Source: an uncultured Oscillospiraceae bacterium
GTDB taxonomy: Bacteria > Bacillota > Clostridia > Oscillospirales > Oscillospiraceae
Direction of reading: 5' to 3'
Length of the DNA: 6,847 nucleotides
NCBI GenBank assembly: GCA_905236265.1
Contig: CAJOOV010000041.1
Coordinates: forward strand, 1-6,847
The notes beneath the pieces are model-generated. The model saw nothing but the letters and a program-made list of their open reading frames with translations, had not been told where the DNA came from and made no database searches. Shown here piece by piece: positions 4,850 through 6,847 of the stretch (its first letter is position 1; every line of letters begins with the position of its first letter). The translations under genes were made by a program, and so were the position numbers.

Positions 4850-6298
4850 ATGGAAAGATATTATCTGGCAATTGACATCGGCGCATCCTCCGGACGGCAC
4901 ATTCTGGGCAGTGTGCGGGACGGGAAAATCGTCCTAGAGGAGGTCTATCGCTTCGATAACAGGCAGGTACACAAAAACGGCCACGACTGCTGGGACATGG
5001 ACAACCTCTGGAACGGCATTCTGGGGGGACTGAAACAATGCGGCGAGCTGGGCAAAATCCCCGCCACCATCGGCATTGACACATGGGCGGTGGACTATGT
5101 GCTGCTGGACGGGGAGGACAGGATGATCGGCGATGCCGTGGCCTACCGGGACAGCCGCACCGCAGGCATGGACGCTGGGACGCAGGCGCTTATCTCCCCG
5201 GAGGAGCTGTATCAGCGCACCGGTATCCAGAAGCAGCTCTTCAACACCATCTACCAGCTCATGGCACAAAAGCAGGAGCACCCGGAGCAGCTTGCTCAGG
5301 CGGAGAGCCTGCTGATGATTCCCGATTACTTCAACTTCCTCCTCACCGGGGTGAAGCGGCAGGAGTATACCAACGCCACCAGCACCAATCTGGTCAACGC
5401 CGCAGGGAAGAGCTGGGACATGGAGCTGATTCGCCGGCTGGGACTTCCCGAACGCCTGTTCGGTACGCTGTCCATGCCCGGAACCGTGGTGGGAGCGCTG
5501 CGTGAGGAGATTTCCCGTGAGGTGGGCTTTCAGGCAAGGGTGATTCTTCCCGCCACCCACGACACCGGCTCCGCCTTCCTCGCTGTGCCCGCCAGAGACG
5601 ACAGGGCGGCTTACCTGTCCAGCGGCACATGGAGCCTGCTGGGGGTGGAGAACGCCGAGGCAATCACCACGGAGGAGTCCCGGAGGCAGAACTTCACCAA
5701 CGAGGGCGGGGCGTGGTACCGCTACCGCTATCTGAAAAACATTATGGGGCTTTGGATGATTCAGTCCATCCGCCGGGAGCTGAACGGCGTGGCCTATGTA
5801 CAGGGGCGCACCAGCAAATATGCCGACGGGAGGCAGTGGAGCTTCCCTGACCTGATTCAGGAGGCGCAGCGGGCCAACCGCTTCACCAGCGTGGTGGATG
5901 CCAACGATGCCAGCTTCCTCGCCCCGGAGAGCATGATCGACGCAATCCGTGCCTACTGCAGCCAGACGGGGCAGCGGGTGCCGGAGAGCGTGGGAGAGAT
6001 TATGCAGTGCGTCTATCTCAGCCTTGCCCAGTGCTACAAAGAGGCGGTGCAGGCTCTGGAGCTGATCTCCGGAAAGACCTTTACCAGCATCAACATTGTG
6101 GGCGGCGGCTGTCAGGATATGTATCTGAACACCATGACCGCCCGTGCCACGGGGCGGGTGGTGTACGCCGGGCCTGTGGAGGGAACCGCCATCGGCAATC
6201 TGGTGGTTCAGATGATCGCAGACGGCGTGTTTGCCGACCTGCAGCAGGCGAGAGCCGCCATCCGGGAGAGCTTTGACATTAAAACCATTGTGCCGTGA
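4850..6298 (+). CDS. rhaB: Rhamnulokinase, FGGY carbohydrate kinase family (EC 2.7.1.5)
   Basis: This cytoplasmic kinase phosphorylates L-rhamnulose with ATP to L-rhamnulose 1-phosphate, the second step of L-rhamnose breakdown. The 482 residues are full length for the family. Visible motifs are the N-terminal phosphate loop AIDIGASSGRHILG at 7-20, GIDTWAVDYVLLD at 75-87, YRDSRT at 99-104, GIQKQLFNTIYQL at 125-137, and PATHDTGSAFLAVP at 234-247. Asp238 in the last motif corresponds to the catalytic base. YLSSGTWSLLG at 255-265 and the nucleotide-site motif NIVGGGCQD at 415-423 follow. The pattern is of the Firmicutes RhaB type rather than fuculokinase or xylulokinase. No in-frame start exists upstream before a stop at 4808, and the conserved N-terminus begins right after Met1, so the ATG at 4850 is secure. 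It leads an operon with an isomerase gene 30 nt downstream. Confidence 0.93.
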   Translation: MERYYLAIDIGASSGRHILGSVRDGKIVLEEVYRFDNRQVHKNGHDCWDMDNLWNGILGGLKQCGELGKIPATIGIDTWAVDYVLLDGEDRMIGDAVAYRDSRTAGMDAGTQALISPEELYQRTGIQKQLFNTIYQLMAQKQEHPEQLAQAESLLMIPDYFNFLLTGVKRQEYTNATSTNLVNAAGKSWDMELIRRLGLPERLFGTLSMPGTVVGALREEISREVGFQARVILPATHDTGSAFLAVPARDDRAAYLSSGTWSLLGVENAEAITTEESRRQNFTNEGGAWYRYRYLKNIMGLWMIQSIRRELNGVAYVQGRTSKYADGRQWSFPDLIQEAQRANRFTSVVDANDASFLAPESMIDAIRAYCSQTGQRVPESVGEIMQCVYLSLAQCYKEAVQALELISGKTFTSINIVGGGCQDMYLNTMTARATGRVVYAGPVEGTAIGNLVVQMIADGVFADLQQARAAIRESFDIKTIVP

Positions 6299-6328
6299 GC
6301 ACGTCAAATGATACAAGGAGGATTTGCC

Positions 6329-6847
6329 ATGTTAGTTGAGACAAAAGCCAGAGTCGGTGTGTTTGCCATCGCACTGGGGGCCTATCTCCCCCAGTTCCCC
6401 TCTCTGGTGCCGGAGTTTGAAGGACAGTACGCAGACTTCAAAAAGACCATCCCCGACACGGTGGAGATTGTGGACGGCGGAATCGTCACCACCAAGGAGC
6501 TGGCCATGGCAGCGGGGGACAAATTCCGTGCCGCTGACGTGGATCTGGTGATTCTGCAGCTGCTCACCTATGCCACATCCTACAATATGCTCCCCGCCGT
6601 GCGGGATCTGGACGTGCCTGTGGTGCTGGTGAACGTGCAGAAGAAGAAGGCACCGGACTATGCCAACACCGACACCGCCACATGGCTGGGCGAGCTGTAC
6701 GCCTGCGGCGCCGTGGGCGAGATGGTTGCCGATTTGGAGCGTGCGGGAAAGCGCCATGCCGTCATTACCGGCGTGGTAGAGGGGGGCGACCCCTATGTGC
6801 GTGCGGAGATCGAGGACTGGTGCCGTGCCGCTCAGGTGCGCCGCCGC
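6329..6847 (+). CDS. L-fucose/L-arabinose isomerase family protein, N-terminal part; 3' end outside window
   Basis: ATG at 6329 follows AAGGAGG (6315-6321) by 7 nt, and the frame is open to the right edge, giving 173 residues of a protein expected to be several hundred long. Features resembling the AraA/FucI-like fold are VGVFAIALGAYLPQFPSL at about 9-26, IVDGGIVTTKE near 47-57, AADVDLVILQLLTYATSYN at 68-86, a strand VPVVLVNVQ at 96-104, and YANTDTATWLGELYACGAVG at 111-130. Members interconvert aldoses and ketoses, usually with a divalent metal; the catalytic residues would lie in the missing part. Placed 30 nt after rhaB and presumably co-transcribed, it is a candidate for the aldose-to-ketose step (L-rhamnose to L-rhamnulose). 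It does not look like classical RhaA, so the substrate is inference and could also be L-fucose or another 6-deoxy sugar. Confidence 0.78.
   Translation, partial: MLVETKARVGVFAIALGAYLPQFPSLVPEFEGQYADFKKTIPDTVEIVDGGIVTTKELAMAAGDKFRAADVDLVILQLLTYATSYNMLPAVRDLDVPVVLVNVQKKKAPDYANTDTATWLGELYACGAVGEMVADLERAGKRHAVITGVVEGGDPYVRAEIEDWCRAAQVRRR

Noticed and set aside
4934..6316. A 460-residue frame on the - strand opposite rhaB
   Set aside because: A shadow of rhaB: low-complexity His/Gly/Leu composition, no ribosome binding site, and the + strand frame is clearly rhamnulokinase.

Overview
The window looks like chromosomal DNA from a GC-rich, low-oxygen Gram-positive bacterium, most likely a gut Clostridia member (Oscillospiraceae/Ruminococcaceae type). 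The grounds are strong GGAGG-type ribosome binding sites before almost every gene, consensus sigma-A promoters, GC-rich third codon positions, and the protein set: a Clostridia-style NhaC antiporter, Ddh, DUF1622, and a Firmicutes-type RhaB. This placement is inferred from style and protein resemblance, not from a search.

Layout, left to right. (1) 2-415 (+): the 3' end of a BspA-like/DUF285 repeat protein, cut by the left edge, with a near-perfect 78-bp tandem repeat and its own terminator at 419-449. (2) 504-2000 (-): an NhaC-family Na+/H+ antiporter, converging on the first gene, with its terminator at 461-492 and a good promoter at 2093-2121. (3) 2001-2313: a divergent intergenic region holding the nhaC promoter, the ddh promoter, and several inverted repeats. 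(4) 2314-3673 (+): a two-gene unit, meso-diaminopimelate dehydrogenase (ddh) followed 31 nt later by a small DUF1622 membrane protein. It ends in a bidirectional terminator at 3681-3715. (5) 3733-4725 (-): an AraC-family regulator with an N-terminal cupin-like sensor domain. (6) 4850-6847 (+): a divergently transcribed sugar operon, rhamnulokinase (rhaB) followed by the first 173 codons of an L-fucose/L-arabinose isomerase-family protein that runs off the right edge.

How the genes work together. The right third reads as an L-rhamnose-type catabolic locus. The AraC-type protein probably senses the sugar or a derivative and controls rhaB and the isomerase. The isomerase would convert the aldose to a ketose, which RhaB phosphorylates. 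The isomerase is not of the classical RhaA family, as far as the visible N-terminal part shows. The middle unit makes meso-diaminopimelate for peptidoglycan and lysine in one NADPH-dependent step. The antiporter handles Na+/H+ exchange and shares only an intergenic region with ddh.

The most notable non-coding structure is at 4785-4818. Two divergent promoters, for the regulator and for rhaB, lie exactly on top of each other in an 11-bp inverted repeat. Each arm supplies the -35 of one promoter and most or all of the -10 of the other. Apart from this the region is fairly ordinary, and I see no defence system, CRISPR array, RNA gene or insertion sequence.
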